Positions 7,725 through 15,473 of a stretch of DNA of 21,644 nt are shown piece by piece. This DNA is from Verrucomicrobiota bacterium. GTDB lineage: Bacteria > Verrucomicrobiota > Verrucomicrobiia > Limisphaerales > JAHEOI01. The notes below the pieces were generated by a model. That model made no database searches. It had not been told where the DNA came from and was given only the letters and a program-made list of their open reading frames with translations. Every line of letters starts with the position of its first letter. Position 1 is the first letter of the stretch. The stretch lies in NCBI GenBank assembly GCA_018610125.1, contig JAHEOI010000225.1, positions 1 to 21,644 of the forward strand, given 5' to 3'. Position numbers and translations under genes: made by a program.

Positions 7725-10520
7725 ATGACGAAGATTGTTTCAGCTCGAAAAACAGTCGCCTGGTGGGGGAGGAGCTATGGTTGGATGACAACTTTCCTTT
7801 TGATCAACGGATTGGGTCTTTCGGTAGCTCAAGCGGCTGAATCTGGAATCCCGATCGCTGATCTTAACCGGAGCGAGCCCGTGAATTTTGAAAAGGAGAT
7901 ACGTCCCTTGTTGAAAGAGAGCTGTTTAGCCTGTCACAATGAAACCAGTGCCAAGGCAGGCCTCGTGTTGGAGAGTCCAAAAACCATCCGTGCCGGGACA
8001 GAGGATGGCTCCATAGTCGTGCCTTTCAAAAGTGATCAAAGCCTGCTCTTGAAAGTGGCTTCTCATCAAAAAGAGCCCTTCATGCCGCCCGAAGACAATG
8101 AGGCCAACGCAGAGCCGCTTTCCTCGCAAGAGCTTGGACTGCTCAAGCTCTGGATCGATCAAGGAGCCAAAGTGAAAAAGGCTTCGCAGCAAAAGAGCGA
8201 GACGATCGATTGGCAACCGTTACCGCCCGGGATTAACCCGATCTACAGTTTGTCGATGACCTCGGATGGCCAATACGTGGCGTGTGGTCGGGCCAATCAA
8301 GTCTTTATTTACGATCTGCCGGCAAGGCGTCTGTTTGATCGGCTGACAGATCGGAAGCTACTTCAGGAGAGTGCCTACTCCAAACGGGGGGTCGCCCATC
8401 GTGATTTGGTTCAATCGCTTCAATTTAGTCCGGGCGGCCGTTTCCTCGCCTCGGGGGGGTTCCGAACGATGAAGCTGTGGGAACGGGGACAAAACCGGCG
8501 ACGACAGGAGCTGACAGCGGCGCAAGGTGCCGAGGTCCGGAGTATAGCCGTCAGTGAAAACGGTGGGTGGCTCGCGGCCGGTTTGGAAACTGGGGCGATC
8601 AATCTTTGGCGGTGGCCTGAGGTAACGCAGGTCCGGCGGCTTAAGCGTTGCCAAAAGGCCGTGACCGATCTCGTCTTTACGGAAGATGGGCAATACCTGG
8701 TTTCTTGTTCGTTGGACCGCCGCTTGTTGATCTGGAAGCTGTCGAACGGGGCGCTTGTCGGTCGGATCGTCGGACCGGCGCCGATGACCGCCGTGGCGTT
8801 TGCCAACAATGAGAGTCAAGTCGCTGCGGCAGGTAAGGATGGGCTTGTCCGACTCTGGAAGTTTCCCTTCAATCCCCGGGACCTAAAGCTTCCCAAACCG
8901 GCTCAGCTTTTGGAAAGCGGTCAGGCAGAGATTACTGCGCTTGCACCATTGGACGGCAATGGCGGCAGACTGATCTCCGCGAATCGGGAAGGCAAGCTAA
9001 GCTTATGGGATGTCGGTGACGACAAACCGGTTCGCTCCATGGATTCCGGTAAGCCGGTCACTGCCCTCGCTGTCGGCGCAGCCGGAAGACGGGTCGCGGC
9101 TTTGGAGGAAGGAGGAACGGTACAGCTCTGGAATCCCAAGCAAGGTCAACGACTGACCACACTTTCAGGAGATCATCGTTTAAAGAGGAAGATCGACCGA
9201 AGACGCCGCCAAATTGTCGTGGAGGAGAGTCGACTCAAGCTTCGGGAAGAGAAATTGGCTGCGGCTCGGCAAGAATGGGAAGAGCATATCGACGTCGCAG
9301 CCAAAGCGGCCAAGAAGATTGTGAAGGCGCAGCAAAACCTGGAAAAGAAGACCGAAGCTGTGGCCGAGGCAAAGGAAGAAGACAAGGAGAAAGCCGAGGA
9401 ATTGGCCAAGGCCAAGAAGGCGATCATTAAAACCGTGCAACGCTCAGAGTTTAAGATCGAAGCGGCAAGAGAGTTCGCCGACGCGTATCTGAAGGCCCAA
9501 AGCTCCATGGAGACGGCGCAAAAGCGTCTTGAAACGGCGAAAGCCAAGCTGACTAAAGCCAAGGAGGCTTATGACGCAAGCAAGGTTTCGATGCATTCAA
9601 TCGCCGCTTTGGAAGGCTCGGACCGGATCGCGACGGTAAATGAGCGTGGTTTAATGCAGACATGGTCTTTTGAAGCGGGGGATCCTATCAGCGCGATTGA
9701 AACCGGCTTGAGCAATTCAGTCAGTGTGGCGGGCTTTAACAAAGGCGGAGCGCTTGTGACCGGAAATTCCAAGGGGTTGCTGACGATCTGGGATTCGGAG
9801 CCGCAATGGAAGCTTACCCGGACCTTGGGGCACTCTTCCAACCCCACCCAGATTGCCGGCCGAGTAACCGCGATCGACTTCAGTCCAAACGGTGAGCTGG
9901 TCGCGGTCGGTAGCGGACAGCCTTCACGAAAAGGCCAGTTAAAGATTTGGAATACCGGTAGCGGTAAGCTCGTCCGAGAGGTATCGCGCCCACATGGCGA
10001 CATGGTGTTGAGCGTCGCCTTTTCACCGGATGGGGATTATCTGGCGACCGGCGGGGCGGACCGCCTCGTGAAAGTATTCCAGGTAAAGGACGGGGCTCTG
10101 GTGAATGAGTTTCAAGGGCATGGGCATCATATTTTGGACGTGGCATGGCGGGCGGATGGCACGGTTCTGGCGAGTGCGAGTGCCGATCACGTGATCAAGC
10201 TCTGGAATGTTCGGGAAGGAGAGCACATCAAAAATATTGAGGGCTTCGATAAAGAGGTGACCTCCGTGGAATTTCTTGGGTTGGATGATCAGCTCTTGGC
10301 GACGTCGGGGGATGGGATCCTGCAAATCGGCGACGAGCGTATCTCCCAAAAGGAACGCTTTATTTATGATGCCGCGATCGACTTCAACCGGACCACCCTT
10401 GTCTCCGGAGGTCAGGACAGTGTCCTTCGTGTTTGGGAGGTCGCCAGCGGGGAGCTGATTCACCGGTTTTTGCCGCCTACCGAAACGGATTCCCAAGAGG
10501 CTGTCCAGCTTGCTAACTGA
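7725..10520 (+). CDS. Cytochrome (PSCyt1)-WD40-coiled coil-WD40 protein
   Basis: The 931-residue product begins MTKIVSARKTVAWWGRSYGW, whose basic residues before a hydrophobic core (TTFLLINGLGLSVAQAA) make a good Sec signal. An in-frame ATG at 7785 has GGGGAGGAG upstream but would lose that basic segment. Residues 50-155 are a PSCyt1 domain with C67-LA-C70-H71 and 'EPFMPPEDNEANAEPLSSQE'. WD40 repeats occupy about 160-483 ('VTDLVFTEDGQYLVSCSLDR') and 622-915 ('VLSVAFSPDGDYLATGGADR'). Between them lies a highly charged K/E/A-rich helical stretch (about 485-620) that reads as a long coiled coil. WD40 propellers bind partners, so it may be the scaffold of this cluster's products outside the cytoplasm. 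No catalytic domain is seen. Confidence 0.88.
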   Translation: MTKIVSARKTVAWWGRSYGWMTTFLLINGLGLSVAQAAESGIPIADLNRSEPVNFEKEIRPLLKESCLACHNETSAKAGLVLESPKTIRAGTEDGSIVVPFKSDQSLLLKVASHQKEPFMPPEDNEANAEPLSSQELGLLKLWIDQGAKVKKASQQKSETIDWQPLPPGINPIYSLSMTSDGQYVACGRANQVFIYDLPARRLFDRLTDRKLLQESAYSKRGVAHRDLVQSLQFSPGGRFLASGGFRTMKLWERGQNRRRQELTAAQGAEVRSIAVSENGGWLAAGLETGAINLWRWPEVTQVRRLKRCQKAVTDLVFTEDGQYLVSCSLDRRLLIWKLSNGALVGRIVGPAPMTAVAFANNESQVAAAGKDGLVRLWKFPFNPRDLKLPKPAQLLESGQAEITALAPLDGNGGRLISANREGKLSLWDVGDDKPVRSMDSGKPVTALAVGAAGRRVAALEEGGTVQLWNPKQGQRLTTLSGDHRLKRKIDRRRRQIVVEESRLKLREEKLAAARQEWEEHIDVAAKAAKKIVKAQQNLEKKTEAVAEAKEEDKEKAEELAKAKKAIIKTVQRSEFKIEAAREFADAYLKAQSSMETAQKRLETAKAKLTKAKEAYDASKVSMHSIAALEGSDRIATVNERGLMQTWSFEAGDPISAIETGLSNSVSVAGFNKGGALVTGNSKGLLTIWDSEPQWKLTRTLGHSSNPTQIAGRVTAIDFSPNGELVAVGSGQPSRKGQLKIWNTGSGKLVREVSRPHGDMVLSVAFSPDGDYLATGGADRLVKVFQVKDGALVNEFQGHGHHILDVAWRADGTVLASASADHVIKLWNVREGEHIKNIEGFDKEVTSVEFLGLDDQLLATSGDGILQIGDERISQKERFIYDAAIDFNRTTLVSGGQDSVLRVWEVASGELIHRFLPPTETDSQEAVQLAN

Positions 10521-10545
10521 ACCGGCGTTGAGAACGGATCTGCAG

Positions 10546-10571
10546 TACGTAACGCAGACCGCCCGGTCTGC
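10546..10571 (+). repeat. GCAGACC/GGTCTGC hairpin repeat
   Basis: GCAGACC (10554-10560), loop GCCC and GGTCTGC (10565-10571) form a perfect 7-bp stem. The leading TACGTAACGCAGACCGC matches the minus strand of 714-730 with one mismatch. Confidence 0.6.
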
Positions 10572-10578
10572 CAAAGAC

Positions 10579-10684
10579 GGTCGGCAGGAGACTCCCGACC
10601 CTACCACCGCAGTCGCGGTAGGGACCGCACTCCGCTGCGGTCCGCGCCTTCGCTTCTGCGAAGGCATTCTAAAACTTGACTCAT
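10579..10684 (+). repeat. 106-bp dispersed repeat, copy A
   Basis: It matches 21392-21497 over 106 bp at 98 identical positions (about 92%, counted by eye), with no gaps. It contains three potential stems: an imperfect GGTCGG...CCGACC stem; GGACCGCA (10622-10629) with TGCGGTCC (10636-10643); and GCCTTCGC (10646-10653) with GCGAAGGC (10658-10665). It ends TAAAACTTGACTCAT. It lies 58 nt after the WD40 gene stop codon; copy B lies 54 nt after its gene's stop, in the same orientation. Confidence 0.85.
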
Positions 10685-10842
10685 TTGTTAAGACCCTAAA
10701 GTCCGCTCGGGCGTTGGGTGACGTTGGAAAAACAGACATCGTCTTTTTTGGATGGGCATACCCAAAACCCGGGAGCTGATACCTCGCGACCTGCCGATAA
10801 GATTGTTCAATCCGTTGAACACCGACCTGTTTTAAGGGGCCC

Positions 10843-12567
10843 CTATTTCGAGAAGGTTTGAAGCAGCACTTGGGCGATCGGGGTGCTTGAGCCCTCGTTT
10901 GCCTTTTCCGCCTTGTTCCCGTTGTCTATCTCTGACGCTTGTTTTTTCTGAGCTTGGGCCGGTTCGTTCCCACGATTGACAGTCACCCCGGGTAATGCCC
11001 CCTCGAGCATTTTGGCTCCCGAAGCCGTGACTTCGGTCTGCCATACGTAGAGGTTTCTCAACGACTTCAGATCCGTCAGATGCTTCAGTCCGGCATCGGA
11101 GACTTGGGTGCCGTAGAGGTTTAGGTAGGTCAAATTTTGGAGCTTGGAAAGATGGGCCAGTCCCTTATCCGTGATGGCGGTTTTGTTGAGATCAAGCCGC
11201 GTCAGGTTGGGCAGCCCTTTCAAATGAGCCAACCCCTTATCGGTTATCTCGGTCTCTCCGAGATCGACCTCGGTCAAATGGGGCATCTTGGCCAAAGGCT
11301 TGAGGTCTTTATCGGTGATCTTCTCGTCGACCAGTCCAAAGTTAACCCGCATCCAATTCGCGTCTTGAGCAACGGGCTTGACCGGGATCCCGGCCCGTTT
11401 GAGCTGGGCGATGGCGATTTTCTCTTCGTTTGCGACCGGCTTTTTAACGAGATTAACCGGAAATGCCTTGCCGATTAGGTCGTAATACTCTTCCTTGGGC
11501 CAGTTCGCCCCTTGGTCAATCCATTCACGGAGCACTTTCAGCTCGCTTTCCGAGAGCTTGGCAAGGGCCGGCTTGACTTCCCTTTTATAGTCGATAAGCT
11601 TGGGATCCGTCGTTGTGGACCAGTTTGCGCCGTTGGCAATCCAATTCTTGATTGAAGCGATCTGCTTATCTCTCAGCGGCTCGCCCTCCGAAGGCATGAA
11701 GTCGTCATGATCCGGCGGCAGGCTGATGCGCTTGACCATCTCACTTTTCTCGGGCTTGCCCGGCTTGATCACATGCATTGCCGACTGGGCCACATCGAAA
11801 CGAAGATCTCCTTTCTGCTTCTTCGGTCCGTGGCATTCGTAGCAGCTTTCTCGAAGAATCGGCTGAATCGTTTGAGCAAAGAGGGTATTACCCCGCTTGG
11901 GCCACTCGGCTCCTTGCTTGATCCATTTCCGGATGAGCTTGGTCTGGGCTTGGGACAGCGGCTCACCTTCCGAAGGCATGATGTCGATATCATCCGGCGG
12001 CAGGGTAATCCGCTTATAGAGCTCACTCTTATCGGGCTTGCCGGGGATGATGGACTCCCCGATGGCGGTCTTGGGACCATCCAAACGAAGATCGCTCTTC
12101 TGCTTATCGGGGCCGTGACATTCGACGCATGACTCCTGAAAGATCGGTCGGATATGCCGGGCAAAGCTCACCTGGTCGACTTCCGAAGGGTCCACCGTGG
12201 CCTTTTGCCGCTTCTCCTTGGCAAACACGGCAGTCAGATTCCCAACCTTGGCCCCGCTTGCATTTTCCTTCACCGTGGCATTATCAAGCTTGACCGACAC
12301 CACTTCCGAGACATCGGCGACTTCGACGGAGAGGAGCTTCGAGACTTTGGAGATGCCGTTATCGGCGGTGACTTCAACCTCAAGCTTGTCGGAGGCTTCG
12401 TAGTCGGCAGCCACACCCTTTTTGAGCTTCAACTGATTCCCTTCGACGATCTCGAATTTATCCGCATCCGGCCCTCCCGAGATTGCGAATCGGATCTCCT
12501 GAGACTGCCCAAAAAGGCAGCTCGCCACCACTAGGAACGCGCCCAAAAACAGACCGATCTTTTTCAT
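10843..12567 (-). CDS. Secreted cadherin-like / tandem PSCyt1 cytochrome / leucine-rich repeat protein
   Basis: The 574-residue product begins MKKIGLFLGAFLVVASCLFG, a Sec signal peptide; the cysteine at 17 could make it a lipoprotein, but the box is poor. Residues about 25-115 look like a cadherin-type domain ('FEIVEGNQLKLKKGVAADYE'). Two tandem PSCyt1 domains follow, with heme motifs C147-VE-C150-H151 and C242-YE-C245-H246, 95 residues apart, each followed by 'DDxDxMPSEGEPL'-like loops. A third shortened unit (about 326-363, 'ELKVLREWIDQGANWPKEE') keeps the helix but has lost CXXCH. Residues about 415-525 are 24-residue LRRs ('ITDKGLAHLKGLPNLTRLDL'). The tail is polar and disordered. It is convergent with the WD40 gene. 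It probably binds a partner through the LRRs while carrying two hemes; no enzyme domain is evident. Confidence 0.88.
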   Translation of the reverse strand: MKKIGLFLGAFLVVASCLFGQSQEIRFAISGGPDADKFEIVEGNQLKLKKGVAADYEASDKLEVEVTADNGISKVSKLLSVEVADVSEVVSVKLDNATVKENASGAKVGNLTAVFAKEKRQKATVDPSEVDQVSFARHIRPIFQESCVECHGPDKQKSDLRLDGPKTAIGESIIPGKPDKSELYKRITLPPDDIDIMPSEGEPLSQAQTKLIRKWIKQGAEWPKRGNTLFAQTIQPILRESCYECHGPKKQKGDLRFDVAQSAMHVIKPGKPEKSEMVKRISLPPDHDDFMPSEGEPLRDKQIASIKNWIANGANWSTTTDPKLIDYKREVKPALAKLSESELKVLREWIDQGANWPKEEYYDLIGKAFPVNLVKKPVANEEKIAIAQLKRAGIPVKPVAQDANWMRVNFGLVDEKITDKDLKPLAKMPHLTEVDLGETEITDKGLAHLKGLPNLTRLDLNKTAITDKGLAHLSKLQNLTYLNLYGTQVSDAGLKHLTDLKSLRNLYVWQTEVTASGAKMLEGALPGVTVNRGNEPAQAQKKQASEIDNGNKAEKANEGSSTPIAQVLLQTFSK

Positions 12568-12581
12568 AACATCACTGGCGT

Positions 12582-12704
12582 CTCACATTAGTGAGCCTTA
12601 AGCTTTCAGCTTTGACTGGCGTTGTCGCTTTATCCCAGCGTGCTTCGAGCTCCGGATCGCTGCTCTTCTCCAGGGCAAGCTCGAGAGCACGGCAGTAAAT
12701 TTAC
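12582..12704. promoter_or_regulatory. Two palindromes in the divergent LRR / gamma-glutamyltransferase promoter region
   Basis: CTCAC-ATTA-GTGAG (12582-12595) and the perfect 10-bp palindrome GTAAATTTAC (12695-12704) lie in the 232-bp region between divergent start codons. Either could be an operator. No regulator is encoded in the window. Confidence 0.25.
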
Positions 12705-12735
12705 CCACCTTGGTTGAAATGATCGAGGGAAAACC

Positions 12736-12764
12736 TTGACTTGAATGGCCCAAATTGGGATGCT
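12736..12764 (+). promoter_or_regulatory. Possible sigma-70-type promoter for the gamma-glutamyltransferase gene
   Basis: TTGACT (12736-12741) is separated by 17 bp from GATGCT (12759-12764), 36 nt before the chosen start codon. The -35 is good; the -10 keeps A2, T3 and T6 only. The position is reasonable but the match is weak. Confidence 0.3.
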
Positions 12765-12799
12765 CAAGCAATCCGATCCTAAGCTTAAAAGGCGTGATC

Positions 12800-14509
12800 A
12801 TGAAAAATGCAGTTGTTTCAGTCGTGGCAGCCATCGTGACCGTTGGCCTTTCGAGCGGTGTCCAGGGAGGGAACGCCAAGATTGAGGCTCCTTATGCGAG
12901 TCGGACGCCGGTGTTTGCCCCTCATGGAATGGCCGCCACCAGCCAGCCGTTGGCCACTCAGATTGCGCTGCAGATCCTTCGTCAAGGTGGGAACGCAGTC
13001 GATGCGGCCATTGCAGGGAATGCCGCCCTCGGTCTTATGCAGCCTCAAAGCAATGGTATCGGTGGTGACTTGTTCGCCATTGTCTGGGATGCCGAGAAAG
13101 AGAAGCTGTATGGGCTGAACGCGAGCGGGCGCTCCCCAAAAGGGCTTTCGTATAGTGAAATGAAAAGCGCCTTGGGTGACCGGAATCTTATTCCGGTCAA
13201 AGGCGTACTCCCGGTATCAGTGCCCGGTACAGTCGGCGGATGGTTCAAGCTCCACGGCCGTTTTGGAAGTCTGCCTATGGAAGAGCTTTTGGCTCCGACC
13301 GTTCGCTACGCTCGGGAGGGCTTCCCATTAAACACCGACTTCAACATGACCGGCGAGGGTGATAGCGACGACAAACAATACGCCAATTTTCTTGAGACTT
13401 ACGCCCCCGATGGCAAGGACCTCGATCCGGGCGATACGTTTCGAAATCCAGACCTTGCGGACACGCTCGAAACAATCGCACGCGATGGTCGCGAGGCATT
13501 TTACGACGGCCCGATCGCGCAGACCATCGACCGTTTCATGCGTCGGATAGGGGGGTATCTACGCGCTGAGGACTTGGCTTCTCACCAAAGCACCTGGGTT
13601 GAGCCCGTCTCGACGACTTACCGGGGATATCGGGTGCATGAGCTTCCTCCCAATGGCCAAGGGATCGCGGTGCTTCAAATGCTAAACATCTTGGAGGGAT
13701 TTGATCTGCACGAGATGGGTCATAATAGCCCGAGCTACCTGCACACCTTGGTTGAAGCCAAGAAACTGGTTTTCGAGGACCGGGCGCGCTTTTATGCCGA
13801 TCCGACAATGGCGGAGGTGCCGGTTAAGAAGCTGATTTCGAAGGCTTACGCAAGCGAGCGCCGGAAGGAAATCGATGAGAACAAAGCAGCGACGGATGTC
13901 CAAGCGGGAGATCCGCGCTTGCATAATGGGGATACTATCTACATGACGGTCGCCGACAAAGAAGGCAATATGGTTTCACTCATCCAAAGCAACTACTACG
14001 GTTGGGGAAGTCGGCTCGTGCCTGATGGGCTTGGGTTTTGCCTTCAGAATCGCGGAGCCCTGTTTACCATGGAGAAGGGGCATCCCAATGTCTACGCGCC
14101 GGGTAAACGGCCTTTCCATACGATCATCCCGGGCTTTGTCACCAAGGATGGGGAGCCGTGGCTCAGTTTCGGGGTAATGGGGGGTGCCATGCAGCCGCAA
14201 GGGCAAGTCCAAGTCCTTTGCAACCTTATTGACTTTGACATGAACCTGCAGGAAGCGGGGGATGCGGCTCGCTTTCGTCACACTGGCAGCACCAAGCCGA
14301 CAGGGAAGCCCGCCGAGGAGGCTGGTGGGACGGTGCACCTCGAGCGTGGCATCCGGCAGAGTACCGCCAAGGCACTACGAAAGCGAGGCCATCAACTTGA
14401 ATGGGGGAGCACTTTCTTCGGCGGCTATCAAGGCATTCGCAGACTCAATACGGGAGGCTACGGCGGAGCCAGCGAGATCCGCCAGAATGGCCAGGCTTCC
14501 GGTTATTAG
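12800..14509 (+). CDS. Gamma-glutamyltransferase family protein (YwrD-like), exported
   Basis: The 569-residue product starts at the ATG at 12800, preceded by AAAAGG and followed by a signal peptide (MKNAVVSVVAAIVTVGLSSG). An upstream in-frame ATG at 12755 would add 15 residues before it. 'QGGNAVDAAIAGNAALGLMQ' and 'GIGGDLFAIVWD' mark the large subunit. In 'NGDTIYMTVADKEGNMVS', T379 aligns with the catalytic N-terminal threonine made by autoproteolytic cleavage, giving a small subunit of 191 residues, the usual size. 'GVMGGAMQPQGQVQVLCNLI' and 'AARFRHTG' are typical of the YwrD-like branch rather than classical glutathione-degrading enzymes. It would act on gamma-glutamyl compounds in the periplasm; the true substrate is uncertain. 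It ends 6 bp from the stop of the convergent DUF454 gene. Confidence 0.92.
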   Translation: MKNAVVSVVAAIVTVGLSSGVQGGNAKIEAPYASRTPVFAPHGMAATSQPLATQIALQILRQGGNAVDAAIAGNAALGLMQPQSNGIGGDLFAIVWDAEKEKLYGLNASGRSPKGLSYSEMKSALGDRNLIPVKGVLPVSVPGTVGGWFKLHGRFGSLPMEELLAPTVRYAREGFPLNTDFNMTGEGDSDDKQYANFLETYAPDGKDLDPGDTFRNPDLADTLETIARDGREAFYDGPIAQTIDRFMRRIGGYLRAEDLASHQSTWVEPVSTTYRGYRVHELPPNGQGIAVLQMLNILEGFDLHEMGHNSPSYLHTLVEAKKLVFEDRARFYADPTMAEVPVKKLISKAYASERRKEIDENKAATDVQAGDPRLHNGDTIYMTVADKEGNMVSLIQSNYYGWGSRLVPDGLGFCLQNRGALFTMEKGHPNVYAPGKRPFHTIIPGFVTKDGEPWLSFGVMGGAMQPQGQVQVLCNLIDFDMNLQEAGDAARFRHTGSTKPTGKPAEEAGGTVHLERGIRQSTAKALRKRGHQLEWGSTFFGGYQGIRRLNTGGYGGASEIRQNGQASGY

Positions 14510-14515
14510 GGGCTA

Positions 14516-14980
14516 TTAACGCCAAGCGCCTTTTTCAAGTTGCCCCGGTGCGAGCGGTGGCTTTTCCGTGGGATCGACCGGAAGACGGAGCAGGAGTGTT
14601 GTCAACGTCGCCAGGATGACCGCCAGCAGCACGCACAGCCAAGGCGTTTCCCAGGAGAACCAGAAACTGATCGAAAACGAGGCGGCCAGGGAAACAAACG
14701 CCCACCTCCGAGTTTTACGTTCGATGCAGCGACGTTCCTTCCAACGCAGCACGGGCGGTCCCAAGAGCGGATGGTGCAGAATCCAGCGCCGCATCGAGGG
14801 GTAGCTTTTTGAAAAAGCAAAAAGGGATAGGAGGACAAATGGCGTGGTCGGCAGTAAAGGCAAAAGAATGCCCAAGAATCCCAGTGCCAAACTTATCCAG
14901 CCTATACCGCTCCAAAAGTACCGACGGCAGGCCGGTTTGCTTTGCCAGTCATCCTCGACGCCCTGCGTGTCATTCACCAT
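14516..14980 (-). CDS. DUF454 (YbaN-like) inner membrane protein
   Basis: The 154-residue product starts MVNDTQGVEDDWQSKPACRR. The frame extends upstream to 15106, but that part overlaps another gene and is not membrane-like, and GGAG lies 9 nt before the ATG at 14980. The motif 'GFLGILLPLLPTTPFVLLSL' followed by 'FAFSKSYPSMRRWILHHPLLG' is the DUF454 signature. There are three or four hydrophobic segments, with C-terminal helices near 'LAASFSISFWFSW' and 'PWLCVLLAVILATLTTLLL'. Length fits the family. Function is unknown; the E. coli member YbaN is also uncharacterised. The start codon overlaps the end of the upstream gene by 11 nt, which suggests translational coupling. Confidence 0.85.
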   Translation of the reverse strand: MVNDTQGVEDDWQSKPACRRYFWSGIGWISLALGFLGILLPLLPTTPFVLLSLFAFSKSYPSMRRWILHHPLLGPPVLRWKERRCIERKTRRWAFVSLAASFSISFWFSWETPWLCVLLAVILATLTTLLLRLPVDPTEKPPLAPGQLEKGAWR

Positions 14981-15314
14981 CGCCGCCATCTCCGCCGCCA
15001 ATTCCCCAGTCACCGCCACCATCAGAGCTCCCACCGTAAAAGCCTCCCCCAGTGAAGCCGCCGGTGCCGTACGAGCCCGGCCCGCCCCACGGGAACCAGC
15101 TTCCACGATACCCCTTTCGCCGACTCCAGAAAAAGAAGCAGCACGCGATAAGCGCCAGTACCCCTATGACAATGACGGCGTTCCAACCGGTTTCGGCAAA
15201 AAAGCATCTTGAAACAAGATTGCCAGATACCGCCGCTCCTCCTTGAATGACTTGGCTCAAACCCATACACAGAATATTACCCGCCAACCTTTTCGCCGTC
15301 AAAACTGCAGTCAT
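14970..15314 (-). CDS. Small single-pass membrane protein with glycine-rich tail
   Basis: I do not recognise a family. The 114-residue frame has one transmembrane segment ('NAVIVIGVLALIACCFFFW', about residues 45-63), a basic stop-transfer SRRK, then a tail rich in Gly, Trp, Phe, Ser and Asp, ending 'GGGDWGIGGGDGGDGE'. Such tails occur in small membrane proteins and TPM-domain proteins, but no TPM domain is present. No Shine-Dalgarno precedes the first ATG; a second ATG (15266) would shorten it by 16 residues. The 11-nt overlap with the DUF454 gene supports it being real. The opposite strand here is also open, so coding status is moderately supported only. Confidence 0.5.
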   Translation of the reverse strand: MTAVLTAKRLAGNILCMGLSQVIQGGAAVSGNLVSRCFFAETGWNAVIVIGVLALIACCFFFWSRRKGYRGSWFPWGGPGSYGTGGFTGGGFYGGSSDGGGDWGIGGGDGGDGE

Positions 15315-15473
15315 GGAAAACGGAAATTCGCCGGGCTTCGACGATCACTCCTTGATCTCGGAGTGCGGTTGAGTTTGGTTACGTCCCGCTGGCATCGACA
15401 CAAGGTAAGTTGACGGACATACTGTCCCTTAAGCCAGAAAACGTTCAAACGAATAGGAAGAAAGAAAACAAAA

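Larger units (their letters stand above)
10521..10842. other. 322-bp gap between convergent genes, filled with stem-loop repeats
   Basis: The left half is occupied by repeats (10546-10684). The right half (10685-10842) has small inverted repeats such as GTTCAA-TCCG-TTGAAC (10804-10819) but no clear U-tract terminator for either gene. No reading frame here looks coding. Confidence 0.6.

Noticed and set aside
10646..10665. GCCTTCGC/GCGAAGGC hairpin as an intrinsic terminator for the WD40 gene
   Set aside because: The stem is strong but only ATTCTAAAA follows, with no T-run, and the gene stop is 125 nt away; kept only as part of the repeat.
14844..15212. 122-codon plus-strand frame
   Set aside because: It is proline/alanine-rich because it is the reverse of the glycine-rich tail; the minus strand has a transmembrane segment and an overlap with DUF454.
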